A stretch of DNA of 64,000 nucleotides from Nitzschia sp. DOCU1 (taxonomy: Eukaryota; Bacillariophyta; Bacillariophyceae; Bacillariales; Bacillariaceae): the NCBI GenBank assembly GCA_951394045.1, contig OX595985.1, positions 2,418,001 through 2,482,000 of the forward strand. Reading direction: 5' to 3'. Shown piece by piece: positions 45,101-59,858 of this stretch. Position numbers and translations under genes: made by a program. The notes below the pieces were generated by a model. That model was not told the origin of the DNA. It searched no databases and was given only the letters and a program-made list of their open reading frames with translations. Position 1 is the stretch's first letter. Each line of letters starts with the position of its first letter.

Positions 45101-48100
45101 GTACATACTTATGCTAAATTTGAAGCTCTGCGTGGAATACTTATGCTAAATTTGACGCTCTGCGTAGAATACTTATGCTAAGTTCCAAGCACTGCGCGCC
45201 GAATCGACTTCGACCTCCATAGTATTTTTCATTTCCCCATCCGTCAGTGTGGCAAGTTACCCTCATGAGGCAAATTTTCCACACTGACGGATGAGATTTT
45301 GATTAGCTCGATTCCGCGCGAAGCGCGGAATCGCTTTCTGGTAAACTAAGATCCTTGCTACTCTTCTTGCCGAGACAGCCACGAGGATCGCTTTGGATCT
45401 CTCTGAAAGATCTGTAAGCTGCATGCTCCTCGAGCTGTATGACTACATTCACTCAACGAATAACACCACTACTCTAGCTAGCTAGATCTGCGAGAGCAAT
45501 AGCGATCATGCCAGCCACATCACTGCTAATGTTCTTGCTCTGTCTTGTTATGTTACTTTATGACTATAGCGGCGGGGGCGTCGGCGTCAACGACGCCAGT
45601 GCTAGCCGGAGCATTATCATTAACATTACGCTACTTCCCGGCCCCAGTAGACGACGACGCAAGTACTATCGGTAGATAGTAGAGCACGCGCTTTCGTCAC
45701 ACTAGATTTCGCAATGCACGCTTTTCGGAACACAATATTTCGTAAGACGCGATTTCGCACCACTTGCTTTCGTAACACTACGCGATTTCCTAAGACTTCA
45801 CAAGACGCAATTTCGTAAAACAAGATTTCATAAGAAGCCCTTTCGCACCACAACGCGATTTCGCAAGACGCGCTTTCGTAACTCCAGTGATTTCCCTAGA
45901 TTTCACAACACGCAGTTTCGTAACACACTATCTTGCAACCACGCGATTTCGGAACAGCCGCGTTCGCCACTCTTTGGTTATTGTTGTGTTATTGTGCGTG
46001 GTTCCGAAGCAACGCGATGCGCGGTTGAAGCTAAATTCGTAGCTCTGCGTACATACTTATGCTAAATTTGAAGCTCTGCGTGGAATACTTATGCTAAATT
46101 TGACGCTCTGCGTAGAATACTTATGCTAAGTTCCAAGCACTGCGCGCCGAATCGACTTCGACCTCCATAGTATTTTTCATTTCCCCATCCGTCAGTGTGG
46201 CAAGTTACCCTCATGAGGCAAATTTTCCACACTGACGGATGAGATTTTGATTAGCTCGATTCCGCGCGAAGCGCGGAATCGCTTTCTGGTAAACTAAGAT
46301 CCTTGCTACTCTTCTTGCCGAGACAGCCACGAGGATCGCTTTGGATCTCTCTGAAAGATCTGTAAGCTGCATGCTCCTCGAGCTGTATGACTACATTCAC
46401 TCAACGAATAACACCACTACTCTAGCTAGCTAGATCTGCGAGAGCAATAGCGATCATGCCAGCCACATCACTGCTAATGTTCTTGCTCTGTCTTGTTATG
46501 TTACTTTATGACTATAGCGGCGGGGGCGTCGGCGTCAACGACGCCAGTGCTAGCCGGAGCATTATCATTAACATTACGCTACTTCCCGGCCCCAGTAGAC
46601 GACGACGCAAGTACTATCGGTAGATAGTAGAGCACGCGCTTTCGTCACACTAGATTTCGCAATGCACGCTTTTCGGAACACAATATTTCGTAAGACGCGA
46701 TTTCGCACCACTTGCTTTCGTAACACTACGCGATTTCCTAAGACTTCACAAGACGCAATTTCGTAAAACAAGATTTCATAAGAAGCCCTTTCGCACCACA
46801 ACGCGATTTCGCAAGACGCGCTTTCGTAACTCCAGTGATTTCCCTAGATTTCACAACACGCAGTTTCGTAACACACTATCTTGCAACCACGCGATTTCGG
46901 AACAGCCGCGTTCGCCACTCTTTGGTTATTGTTGTGTTATTGTGCGTGGTTCCGAAGCAACGCGATGCGCGGTTGAAGCTAAATTCGTAGCTCTGCGTAC
47001 ATACTTATGCTAAATTTGAAGCTCTGCGTGGAATACTTATGCTAAATTTGACGCTCTGCGTAGAATACTTATGCTAAGTTCCAAGCACTGCGCGCCGAAT
47101 CGACTTCGACCTCCATAGTATTTTTCATTTCCCCATCCGTCAGTGTGGCAAGTTACCCTCATGAGGCAAATTTTCCACACTGACGGATGAGATTTTGATT
47201 AGCTCGATTCCGCGCGAAGCGCGGAATCGCTTTCTGGTAAACTAAGATCCTTGCTACTCTTCTTGCCGAGACAGCCACGAGGATCGCTTTGGATCTCTCT
47301 GAAAGATCTGTAAGCTGCATGCTCCTCGAGCTGTATGACTACATTCACTCAACGAATAACACCACTACTCTAGCTAGCTAGATCTGCGAGAGCAATAGCG
47401 ATCATGCCAGCCACATCACTGCTAATGTTCTTGCTCTGTCTTGTTATGTTACTTTATGACTATAGCGGCGGGGGCGTCGGCGTCAACGACGCCAGTGCTA
47501 GCCGGAGCATTATCATTAACATTACGCTACTTCCCGGCCCCAGTAGACGACGACGCAAGTACTATCGGTAGATAGTAGAGCACGCGCTTTCGTCACACTA
47601 GATTTCGCAATGCACGCTTTTCGGAACACAATATTTCGTAAGACGCGATTTCGCACCACTTGCTTTCGTAACACTACGCGATTTCCTAAGACTTCACAAG
47701 ACGCAATTTCGTAAAACAAGATTTCATAAGAAGCCCTTTCGCACCACAACGCGATTTCGCAAGACGCGCTTTCGTAACTCCAGTGATTTCCCTAGATTTC
47801 ACAACACGCAGTTTCGTAACACACTATCTTGCAACCACGCGATTTCGGAACAGCCGCGTTCGCCACTCTTTGGTTATTGTTGTGTTATTGTGCGTGGTTC
47901 CGAAGCAACGCGATGCGCGGTTGAAGCTAAATTCGTAGCTCTGCGTACATACTTATGCTAAATTTGAAGCTCTGCGTGGAATACTTATGCTAAATTTGAC
48001 GCTCTGCGTAGAATACTTATGCTAAGTTCCAAGCACTGCGCGCCGAATCGACTTCGACCTCCATAGTATTTTTCATTTCCCCATCCGTCAGTGTGGCAAG

Positions 48101-51100
48101 TTACCCTCATGAGGCAAATTTTCCACACTGACGGATGAGATTTTGATTAGCTCGATTCCGCGCGAAGCGCGGAATCGCTTTCTGGTAAACTAAGATCCTT
48201 GCTACTCTTCTTGCCGAGACAGCCACGAGGATCGCTTTGGATCTCTCTGAAAGATCTGTAAGCTGCATGCTCCTCGAGCTGTATGACTACATTCACTCAA
48301 CGAATAACACCACTACTCTAGCTAGCTAGATCTGCGAGAGCAATAGCGATCATGCCAGCCACATCACTGCTAATGTTCTTGCTCTGTCTTGTTATGTTAC
48401 TTTATGACTATAGCGGCGGGGGCGTCGGCGTCAACGACGCCAGTGCTAGCCGGAGCATTATCATTAACATTACGCTACTTCCCGGCCCCAGTAGACGACG
48501 ACGCAAGTACTATCGGTAGATAGTAGAGCACGCGCTTTCGTCACACTAGATTTCGCAATGCACGCTTTTCGGAACACAATATTTCGTAAGACGCGATTTC
48601 GCACCACTTGCTTTCGTAACACTACGCGATTTCCTAAGACTTCACAAGACGCAATTTCGTAAAACAAGATTTCATAAGAAGCCCTTTCGCACCACAACGC
48701 GATTTCGCAAGACGCGCTTTCGTAACTCCAGTGATTTCCCTAGATTTCACAACACGCAGTTTCGTAACACACTATCTTGCAACCACGCGATTTCGGAACA
48801 GCCGCGTTCGCCACTCTTTGGTTATTGTTGTGTTATTGTGCGTGGTTCCGAAGCAACGCGATGCGCGGTTGAAGCTAAATTCGTAGCTCTGCGTACATAC
48901 TTATGCTAAATTTGAAGCTCTGCGTGGAATACTTATGCTAAATTTGACGCTCTGCGTAGAATACTTATGCTAAGTTCCAAGCACTGCGCGCCGAATCGAC
49001 TTCGACCTCCATAGTATTTTTCATTTCCCCATCCGTCAGTGTGGCAAGTTACCCTCATGAGGCAAATTTTCCACACTGACGGATGAGATTTTGATTAGCT
49101 CGATTCCGCGCGAAGCGCGGAATCGCTTTCTGGTAAACTAAGATCCTTGCTACTCTTCTTGCCGAGACAGCCACGAGGATCGCTTTGGATCTCTCTGAAA
49201 GATCTGTAAGCTGCATGCTCCTCGAGCTGTATGACTACATTCACTCAACGAATAACACCACTACTCTAGCTAGCTAGATCTGCGAGAGCAATAGCGATCA
49301 TGCCAGCCACATCACTGCTAATGTTCTTGCTCTGTCTTGTTATGTTACTTTATGACTATAGCGGCGGGGGCGTCGGCGTCAACGACGCCAGTGCTAGCCG
49401 GAGCATTATCATTAACATTACGCTACTTCCCGGCCCCAGTAGACGACGACGCAAGTACTATCGGTAGATAGTAGAGCACGCGCTTTCGTCACACTAGATT
49501 TCGCAATGCACGCTTTTCGGAACACAATATTTCGTAAGACGCGATTTCGCACCACTTGCTTTCGTAACACTACGCGATTTCCTAAGACTTCACAAGACGC
49601 AATTTCGTAAAACAAGATTTCATAAGAAGCCCTTTCGCACCACAACGCGATTTCGCAAGACGCGCTTTCGTAACTCCAGTGATTTCCCTAGATTTCACAA
49701 CACGCAGTTTCGTAACACACTATCTTGCAACCACGCGATTTCGGAACAGCCGCGTTCGCCACTCTTTGGTTATTGTTGTGTTATTGTGCGTGGTTCCGAA
49801 GCAACGCGATGCGCGGTTGAAGCTAAATTCGTAGCTCTGCGTACATACTTATGCTAAATTTGAAGCTCTGCGTGGAATACTTATGCTAAATTTGACGCTC
49901 TGCGTAGAATACTTATGCTAAGTTCCAAGCACTGCGCGCCGAATCGACTTCGACCTCCATAGTATTTTTCATTTCCCCATCCGTCAGTGTGGCAAGTTAC
50001 CCTCATGAGGCAAATTTTCCACACTGACGGATGAGATTTTGATTAGCTCGATTCCGCGCGAAGCGCGGAATCGCTTTCTGGTAAACTAAGATCCTTGCTA
50101 CTCTTCTTGCCGAGACAGCCACGAGGATCGCTTTGGATCTCTCTGAAAGATCTGTAAGCTGCATGCTCCTCGAGCTGTATGACTACATTCACTCAACGAA
50201 TAACACCACTACTCTAGCTAGCTAGATCTGCGAGAGCAATAGCGATCATGCCAGCCACATCACTGCTAATGTTCTTGCTCTGTCTTGTTATGTTACTTTA
50301 TGACTATAGCGGCGGGGGCGTCGGCGTCAACGACGCCAGTGCTAGCCGGAGCATTATCATTAACATTACGCTACTTCCCGGCCCCAGTAGACGACGACGC
50401 AAGTACTATCGGTAGATAGTAGAGCACGCGCTTTCGTCACACTAGATTTCGCAATGCACGCTTTTCGGAACACAATATTTCGTAAGACGCGATTTCGCAC
50501 CACTTGCTTTCGTAACACTACGCGATTTCCTAAGACTTCACAAGACGCAATTTCGTAAAACAAGATTTCATAAGAAGCCCTTTCGCACCACAACGCGATT
50601 TCGCAAGACGCGCTTTCGTAACTCCAGTGATTTCCCTAGATTTCACAACACGCAGTTTCGTAACACACTATCTTGCAACCACGCGATTTCGGAACAGCCG
50701 CGTTCGCCACTCTTTGGTTATTGTTGTGTTATTGTGCGTGGTTCCGAAGCAACGCGATGCGCGGTTGAAGCTAAATTCGTAGCTCTGCGTACATACTTAT
50801 GCTAAATTTGAAGCTCTGCGTGGAATACTTATGCTAAATTTGACGCTCTGCGTAGAATACTTATGCTAAGTTCCAAGCACTGCGCGCCGAATCGACTTCG
50901 ACCTCCATAGTATTTTTCATTTCCCCATCCGTCAGTGTGGCAAGTTACCCTCATGAGGCAAATTTTCCACACTGACGGATGAGATTTTGATTAGCTCGAT
51001 TCCGCGCGAAGCGCGGAATCGCTTTCTGGTAAACTAAGATCCTTGCTACTCTTCTTGCCGAGACAGCCACGAGGATCGCTTTGGATCTCTCTGAAAGATC

Positions 51101-53502
51101 TGTAAGCTGCATGCTCCTCGAGCTGTATGACTACATTCACTCAACGAATAACACCACTACTCTAGCTAGCTAGATCTGCGAGAGCAATAGCGATCATGCC
51201 AGCCACATCACTGCTAATGTTCTTGCTCTGTCTTGTTATGTTACTTTATGACTATAGCGGCGGGGGCGTCGGCGTCAACGACGCCAGTGCTAGCCGGAGC
51301 ATTATCATTAACATTACGCTACTTCCCGGCCCCAGTAGACGACGACGCAAGTACTATCGGTAGATAGTAGAGCACGCGCTTTCGTCACACTAGATTTCGC
51401 AATGCACGCTTTTCGGAACACAATATTTCGTAAGACGCGATTTCGCACCACTTGCTTTCGTAACACTACGCGATTTCCTAAGACTTCACAAGACGCAATT
51501 TCGTAAAACAAGATTTCATAAGAAGCCCTTTCGCACCACAACGCGATTTCGCAAGACGCGCTTTCGTAACTCCAGTGATTTCCCTAGATTTCACAACACG
51601 CAGTTTCGTAACACACTATCTTGCAACCACGCGATTTCGGAACAGCCGCGTTCGCCACTCTTTGGTTATTGTTGTGTTATTGTGCGTGGTTCCGAAGCAA
51701 CGCGATGCGCGGTTGAAGCTAAATTCGTAGCTCTGCGTACATACTTATGCTAAATTTGAAGCTCTGCGTGGAATACTTATGCTAAATTTGACGCTCTGCG
51801 TAGAATACTTATGCTAAGTTCCAAGCACTGCGCGCCGAATCGACTTCGACCTCCATAGTATTTTTCATTTCCCCATCCGTCAGTGTGGCAAGTTACCCTC
51901 ATGAGGCAAATTTTCCACACTGACGGATGAGATTTTGATTAGCTCGATTCCGCGCGAAGCGCGGAATCGCTTTCTGGTAAACTAAGATCCTTGCTACTCT
52001 TCTTGCCGAGACAGCCACGAGGATCGCTTTGGATCTCTCTGAAAGATCTGTAAGCTGCATGCTCCTCGAGCTGTATGACTACATTCACTCAACGAATAAC
52101 ACCACTACTCTAGCTAGCTAGATCTGCGAGAGCAATAGCGATCATGCCAGCCACATCACTGCTAATGTTCTTGCTCTGTCTTGTTATGTTACTTTATGAC
52201 TATAGCGGCGGGGGCGTCGGCGTCAACGACGCCAGTGCTAGCCGGAGCATTATCATTAACATTACGCTACTTCCCGGCCCCAGTAGACGACGACGCAAGT
52301 ACTATCGGTAGATAGTAGAGCACGCGCTTTCGTCACACTAGATTTCGCAATGCACGCTTTTCGGAACACAATATTTCGTAAGACGCGATTTCGCACCACT
52401 TGCTTTCGTAACACTACGCGATTTCCTAAGACTTCACAAGACGCAATTTCGTAAAACAAGATTTCATAAGAAGCCCTTTCGCACCACAACGCGATTTCGC
52501 AAGACGCGCTTTCGTAACTCCAGTGATTTCCCTAGATTTCACAACACGCAGTTTCGTAACACACTATCTTGCAACCACGCGATTTCGGAACAGCCGCGTT
52601 CGCCACTCTTTGGTTATTGTTGTGTTATTGTGCGTGGTTCCGAAGCAACGCGATGCGCGGTTGAAGCTAAATTCGTAGCTCTGCGTACATACTTATGCTA
52701 AATTTGAAGCTCTGCGTGGAATACTTATGCTAAATTTGACGCTCTGCGTAGAATACTTATGCTAAGTTCCAAGCACTGCGCGCCGAATCGACTTCGACCT
52801 CCATAGTATTTTTCATTTCCCCATCCGTCAGTGTGGCAAGTTACCCTCATGAGGCAAATTTTCCACACTGACGGATGAGATTTTGATTAGCTCGATTCCG
52901 CGCGAAGCGCGGAATCGCTTTCTGGTAAACTAAGATCCTTGCTACTCTTCTTGCCGAGACAGCCACGAGGATCGCTTTGGATCTCTCTGAAAGATCTGTA
53001 AGCTGCATGCTCCTCGAGCTGTATGACTACATTCACTCAACGAATAACACCACTACTCTAGCTAGCTAGATCTGCGAGAGCAATAGCGATCATGCCAGCC
53101 ACATCACTGCTAATGTTCTTGCTCTGTCTTGTTATGTTACTTTATGACTATAGCGGCGGGGGCGTCGGCGTCAACGACGCCAGTGCTAGCCGGAGCATTA
53201 TCATTAACATTACGCTACTTCCCGGCCCCAGTAGACGACGACGCAAGTACTATCGGTAGATAGTAGAGCACGCGCTTTCGTCACACTAGATTTCGCAATG
53301 CACGCTTTTCGGAACACAATATTTCGTAAGACGCGATTTCGCACCACTTGCTTTCGTAACACTACGCGATTTCCTAAGACTTCACAAGACGCAATTTCGT
53401 AAAACAAGATTTCATAAGAAGCCCTTTCGCACCACAACGCGATTTCGCAAGACGCGCTTTCGTAACTCCAGTGATTTCCCTAGATTTCACAACACGCAGT
53501 TT

Positions 53503-53672
53503 CGTAACACACTATCTTGCAACCACGCGATTTCGGAACAGCCGCGTTCGCCACTCTTTGGTTATTGTTGTGTTATTGTGCGTGGTTCGTAACACACTAT
53601 CTTGCAACCACGCGATTTCGGAACAGCCGCGTTCGCCACTCTTTGGTTATTGTTGTGTTATTGTGCGTGGTT
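53503..53672 (+). repeat. 85-bp tandem duplication within unit 26
   Basis: 53503-53587 and 53588-53672 are identical, from CGTAACACAC to GCGTGGTTC. It occurs only in this unit, which therefore runs 52853-53879. Confidence 0.95.
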
Positions 53673-56600
53673 CCGAAGCAACGCGATGCGCGGTTGAAGC
53701 TAAATTCGTAGCTCTGCGTACATACTTATGCTAAATTTGAAGCTCTGCGTGGAATACTTATGCTAAATTTGACGCTCTGCGTAGAATACTTATGCTAAGT
53801 TCCAAGCACTGCGCGCCGAATCGACTTCGACCTCCATAGTATTTTTCATTTCCCCATCCGTCAGTGTGGCAAGTTACCCTCATGAGGCAAATTTTCCACA
53901 CTGACGGATGAGATTTTGATTAGCTCGATTCCGCGCGAAGCGCGGAATCGCTTTCTGGTAAACTAAGATCCTTGCTACTCTTCTTGCCGAGACAGCCACG
54001 AGGATCGCTTTGGATCTCTCTGAAAGATCTGTAAGCTGCATGCTCCTCGAGCTGTATGACTACATTCACTCAACGAATAACACCACTACTCTAGCTAGCT
54101 AGATCTGCGAGAGCAATAGCGATCATGCCAGCCACATCACTGCTAATGTTCTTGCTCTGTCTTGTTATGTTACTTTATGACTATAGCGGCGGGGGCGTCG
54201 GCGTCAACGACGCCAGTGCTAGCCGGAGCATTATCATTAACATTACGCTACTTCCCGGCCCCAGTAGACGACGACGCAAGTACTATCGGTAGATAGTAGA
54301 GCACGCGCTTTCGTCACACTAGATTTCGCAATGCACGCTTTTCGGAACACAATATTTCGTAAGACGCGATTTCGCACCACTTGCTTTCGTAACACTACGC
54401 GATTTCCTAAGACTTCACAAGACGCAATTTCGTAAAACAAGATTTCATAAGAAGCCCTTTCGCACCACAACGCGATTTCGCAAGACGCGCTTTCGTAACT
54501 CCAGTGATTTCCCTAGATTTCACAACACGCAGTTTCGTAACACACTATCTTGCAACCACGCGATTTCGGAACAGCCGCGTTCGCCACTCTTTGGTTATTG
54601 TTGTGTTATTGTGCGTGGTTCCGAAGCAACGCGATGCGCGGTTGAAGCTAAATTCGTAGCTCTGCGTACATACTTATGCTAAATTTGAAGCTCTGCGTGG
54701 AATACTTATGCTAAATTTGACGCTCTGCGTAGAATACTTATGCTAAGTTCCAAGCACTGCGCGCCGAATCGACTTCGACCTCCATAGTATTTTTCATTTC
54801 CCCATCCGTCAGTGTGGCAAGTTACCCTCATGAGGCAAATTTTCCACACTGACGGATGAGATTTTGATTAGCTCGATTCCGCGCGAAGCGCGGAATCGCT
54901 TTCTGGTAAACTAAGATCCTTGCTACTCTTCTTGCCGAGACAGCCACGAGGATCGCTTTGGATCTCTCTGAAAGATCTGTAAGCTGCATGCTCCTCGAGC
55001 TGTATGACTACATTCACTCAACGAATAACACCACTACTCTAGCTAGCTAGATCTGCGAGAGCAATAGCGATCATGCCAGCCACATCACTGCTAATGTTCT
55101 TGCTCTGTCTTGTTATGTTACTTTATGACTATAGCGGCGGGGGCGTCGGCGTCAACGACGCCAGTGCTAGCCGGAGCATTATCATTAACATTACGCTACT
55201 TCCCGGCCCCAGTAGACGACGACGCAAGTACTATCGGTAGATAGTAGAGCACGCGCTTTCGTCACACTAGATTTCGCAATGCACGCTTTTCGGAACACAA
55301 TATTTCGTAAGACGCGATTTCGCACCACTTGCTTTCGTAACACTACGCGATTTCCTAAGACTTCACAAGACGCAATTTCGTAAAACAAGATTTCATAAGA
55401 AGCCCTTTCGCACCACAACGCGATTTCGCAAGACGCGCTTTCGTAACTCCAGTGATTTCCCTAGATTTCACAACACGCAGTTTCGTAACACACTATCTTG
55501 CAACCACGCGATTTCGGAACAGCCGCGTTCGCCACTCTTTGGTTATTGTTGTGTTATTGTGCGTGGTTCCGAAGCAACGCGATGCGCGGTTGAAGCTAAA
55601 TTCGTAGCTCTGCGTACATACTTATGCTAAATTTGAAGCTCTGCGTGGAATACTTATGCTAAATTTGACGCTCTGCGTAGAATACTTATGCTAAGTTCCA
55701 AGCACTGCGCGCCGAATCGACTTCGACCTCCATAGTATTTTTCATTTCCCCATCCGTCAGTGTGGCAAGTTACCCTCATGAGGGCAAATTTTCCACACTG
55801 ACGGATGAGATTTTGATTAGCTCGATTCCGCGCGAAGCGCGGAATCGCTTTCTGGTAAACTAAGATCCTTGCTACTCTTCTTGCCGAGACAGCCACGAGG
55901 ATCGCTTTGGATCTCTCTGAAAGATCTGTAAGCTGCATGCTCCTCGAGCTGTATGACTACATTCACTCAACGAATAACACCACTACTCTAGCTAGCTAGA
56001 TCTGCGAGAGCAATAGCGATCATGCCAGCCACATCACTGCTAATGTTCTTGCTCTGTCTTGTTATGTTACTTTATGACTATAGCGGCGGGGGCGTCGGCG
56101 TCAACGACGCCAGTGCTAGCCGGAGCATTATCATTAACATTACGCTACTTCCCGGCCCCAGTAGACGACGACGCAAGTACTATCGGTAGATAGTAGAGCA
56201 CGCGCTTTCGTCACACTAGATTTCGCAATGCACGCTTTTCGGAACACAATATTTCGTAAGACGCGATTTCGCACCACTTGCTTTCGTAACACTACGCGAT
56301 TTCCTAAGACTTCACAAGACGCAATTTCGTAAAACAAGATTTCATAAGAAGCCCTTTCGCACCACAACGCGATTTCGCAAGACGCGCTTTCGTAACTCCA
56401 GTGATTTCCCTAGATTTCACAACACGCAGTTTCGTAACACACTATCTTGCAACCACGCGATTTCGGAACAGCCGCGTTCGCCACTCTTTGGTTATTGTTG
56501 TGTTATTGTGCGTGGTTCCGAAGCAACGCGATGCGCGGTTGAAGCTAAATTCGTAGCTCTGCGTACATACTTATGCTAAATTTGAAGCTCTGCGTGGAAT

Positions 56601-59571
56601 ACTTATGCTAAATTTGACGCTCTGCGTAGAATACTTATGCTAAGTTCCAAGCACTGCGCGCCGAATCGACTTCGACCTCCATAGTATTTTTCATTTCCCC
56701 ATCCGTCAGTGTGGCAAGTTACCCTCATGAGGCAAATTTTCCACACTGACGGATGAGATTTTGATTAGCTCGATTCCGCGCGAAGCGCGGAATCGCTTTC
56801 TGGTAAACTAAGATCCTTGCTACTCTTCTTGCCGAGACAGCCACGAGGATCGCTTTGGATCTCTCTGAAAGATCTGTAAGCTGCATGCTCCTCGAGCTGT
56901 ATGACTACATTCACTCAACGAATAACACCACTACTCTAGCTAGCTAGATCTGCGAGAGCAATAGCGATCATGCCAGCCACATCACTGCTAATGTTCTTGC
57001 TCTGTCTTGTTATGTTACTTTATGACTATAGCGGCGGGGGCGTCGGCGTCAACGACGCCAGTGCTAGCCGGAGCATTATCATTAACATTACGCTACTTCC
57101 CGGCCCCAGTAGACGACGACGCAAGTACTATCGGTAGATAGTAGAGCACGCGCTTTCGTCACACTAGATTTCGCAATGCACGCTTTTCGGAACACAATAT
57201 TTCGTAAGACGCGATTTCGCACCACTTGCTTTCGTAACACTACGCGATTTCCTAAGACTTCACAAGACGCAATTTCGTAAAACAAGATTTCATAAGAAGC
57301 CCTTTCGCACCACAACGCGATTTCGCAAGACGCGCTTTCGTAACTCCAGTGATTTCCCTAGATTTCACAACACGCAGTTTCGTAACACACTATCTTGCAA
57401 CCACGCGATTTCGGAACAGCCGCGTTCGCCACTCTTTGGTTATTGTTGTGTTATTGTGCGTGGTTCCGAAGCAACGCGATGCGCGGTTGAAGCTAAATTC
57501 GTAGCTCTGCGTACATACTTATGCTAAATTTGAAGCTCTGCGTGGAATACTTATGCTAAATTTGACGCTCTGCGTAGAATACTTATGCTAAGTTCCAAGC
57601 ACTGCGCGCCGAATCGACTTCGACCTCCATAGTATTTTTCATTTCCCCATCCGTCAGTGTGGCAAGTTACCCTCATGAGGCAAATTTTCCACACTGACGG
57701 ATGAGATTTTGATTAGCTCGATTCCGCGCGAAGCGCGGAATCGCTTTCTGGTAAACTAAGATCCTTGCTACTCTTCTTGCCGAGACAGCCACGAGGATCG
57801 CTTTGGATCTCTCTGAAAGATCTGTAAGCTGCATGCTCCTCGAGCTGTATGACTACATTCACTCAACGAATAACACCACTACTCTAGCTAGCTAGATCTG
57901 CGAGAGCAATAGCGATCATGCCAGCCACATCACTGCTAATGTTCTTGCTCTGTCTTGTTATGTTACTTTATGACTATAGCGGCGGGGGCGTCGGCGTCAA
58001 CGACGCCAGTGCTAGCCGGAGCATTATCATTAACATTACGCTACTTCCCGGCCCCAGTAGACGACGACGCAAGTACTATCGGTAGATAGTAGAGCACGCG
58101 CTTTCGTCACACTAGATTTCGCAATGCACGCTTTTCGGAACACAATATTTCGTAAGACGCGATTTCGCACCACTTGCTTTCGTAACACTACGCGATTTCC
58201 TAAGACTTCACAAGACGCAATTTCGTAAAACAAGATTTCATAAGAAGCCCTTTCGCACCACAACGCGATTTCGCAAGACGCGCTTTCGTAACTCCAGTGA
58301 TTTCCCTAGATTTCACAACACGCAGTTTCGTAACACACTATCTTGCAACCACGCGATTTCGGAACAGCCGCGTTCGCCACTCTTTGGTTATTGTTGTGTT
58401 ATTGTGCGTGGTTCCGAAGCAACGCGATGCGCGGTTGAAGCTAAATTCGTAGCTCTGCGTACATACTTATGCTAAATTTGAAGCTCTGCGTGGAATACTT
58501 ATGCTAAATTTGACGCTCTGCGTAGAATACTTATGCTAAGTTCCAAGCACTGCGCGCCGAATCGACTTCGACCTCCATAGTATTTTTCATTTCCCCATCC
58601 GTCAGTGTGGCAAGTTACCCTCATGAGGCAAATTTTCCACACTGACGGATGAGATTTTGATTAGCTCGATTCCGCGCGAAGCGCGGAATCGCTTTCTGGT
58701 AAACTAAGATCCTTGCTACTCTTCTTGCCGAGACAGCCACGAGGATCGCTTTGGATCTCTCTGAAAGATCTGTAAGCTGCATGCTCCTCGAGCTGTATGA
58801 CTACATTCACTCAACGAATAACACCACTACTCTAGCTAGCTAGATCTGCGAGAGCAATAGCGATCATGCCAGCCACATCACTGCTAATGTTCTTGCTCTG
58901 TCTTGTTATGTTACTTTATGACTATAGCGGCGGGGGCGTCGGCGTCAACGACGCCAGTGCTAGCCGGAGCATTATCATTAACATTACGCTACTTCCCGGC
59001 CCCAGTAGACGACGACGCAAGTACTATCGGTAGATAGTAGAGCACGCGCTTTCGTCACACTAGATTTCGCAATGCACGCTTTTCGGAACACAATATTTCG
59101 TAAGACGCGATTTCGCACCACTTGCTTTCGTAACACTACGCGATTTCCTAAGACTTCACAAGACGCAATTTCGTAAAACAAGATTTCATAAGAAGCCCTT
59201 TCGCACCACAACGCGATTTCGCAAGACGCGCTTTCGTAACTCCAGTGATTTCCCTAGATTTCACAACACGCAGTTTCGTAACACACTATCTTGCAACCAC
59301 GCGATTTCGGAACAGCCGCGTTCGCCACTCTTTGGTTATTGTTGTGTTATTGTGCGTGGTTCCGAAGCAACGCGATGCGCGGTTGAAGCTAAATTCGTAG
59401 CTCTGCGTACATACTTATGCTAAATTTGAAGCTCTGCGTGGAATACTTATGCTAAATTTGACGCTCTGCGTAGAATACTTATGCTAAGTTCCAAGCACTG
59501 CGCGCCGAATCGACTTCGACCTCCATAGTATTTTTCATTTCCCCATCCGTCAGTGTGGCAAGTTACCCTCA

Positions 59572-59858
59572 CGGACAGGCGAACGAGCGATTTGGCCATG
59601 CAGTCATATCAGTCAACCATAACGAAACGCCCGTGTTCCGTGGGCCGAATAAAGAAAACGAAGCACCGCCGCACTATCGCCGACAGGCGAGGCGGGGAAG
59701 TCTACAGTAGCTACACTAATGTACTCGTACTATACTCGTGCTTGCAATGTCAAGATTTTGTATGAAATTAGCGTATTATTTGTATTGTTCGTGTCTCTTC
59801 ACGCTACTAAGAGCCGTTGTTGAGGATAGCATCACAGCAGTACCCCAACAAAACTCAT
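59572..59858. other. Right flank of the satellite
   Basis: Single-copy sequence with no satellite similarity. It probably contains the 3' untranslated region of the minus-strand gene ending at 59859. Confidence 0.4.

Larger units (their letters stand above)
29153..59568 (+). repeat. 32-unit satellite of a TIR-bounded 942-bp element
   Basis: Thirty-two head-to-tail units of 942 bp are joined by the 6-bp linker TCATGA, giving a 948-bp period. The array is 30,416 bp, which equals 32 units plus 31 linkers plus one 85-bp internal duplication and one inserted base. The units I compared are almost identical. Differences found: C to T at 42814 (unit 15), an extra G at the start of unit 29 (55782) and the 85-bp duplication in unit 26. 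The trinucleotide TCA stands at 29150-29152 just before the first unit and at 59569-59571 just after the last. No protein gene is supported inside. Confidence 0.97.

Noticed and set aside
55654..55938. A 94-codon minus-strand ORF across a unit junction
   Set aside because: It exists only because of the one extra base at 55782; other junctions lack it.
29510..59211. A 75-codon minus-strand ORF repeated in all 32 satellite units
   Set aside because: It is an open frame through the degenerate short-repeat zone, with no codon-level conservation signal (units are identical at DNA level) and no recognisable motif. Identity follows from satellite homogeneity, not from protein constraint.
29153..59568. 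CRISPR-like or rDNA-like array
   Set aside because: Units are 948 bp with no variable spacers and no similarity to rRNA. The host is a eukaryote.
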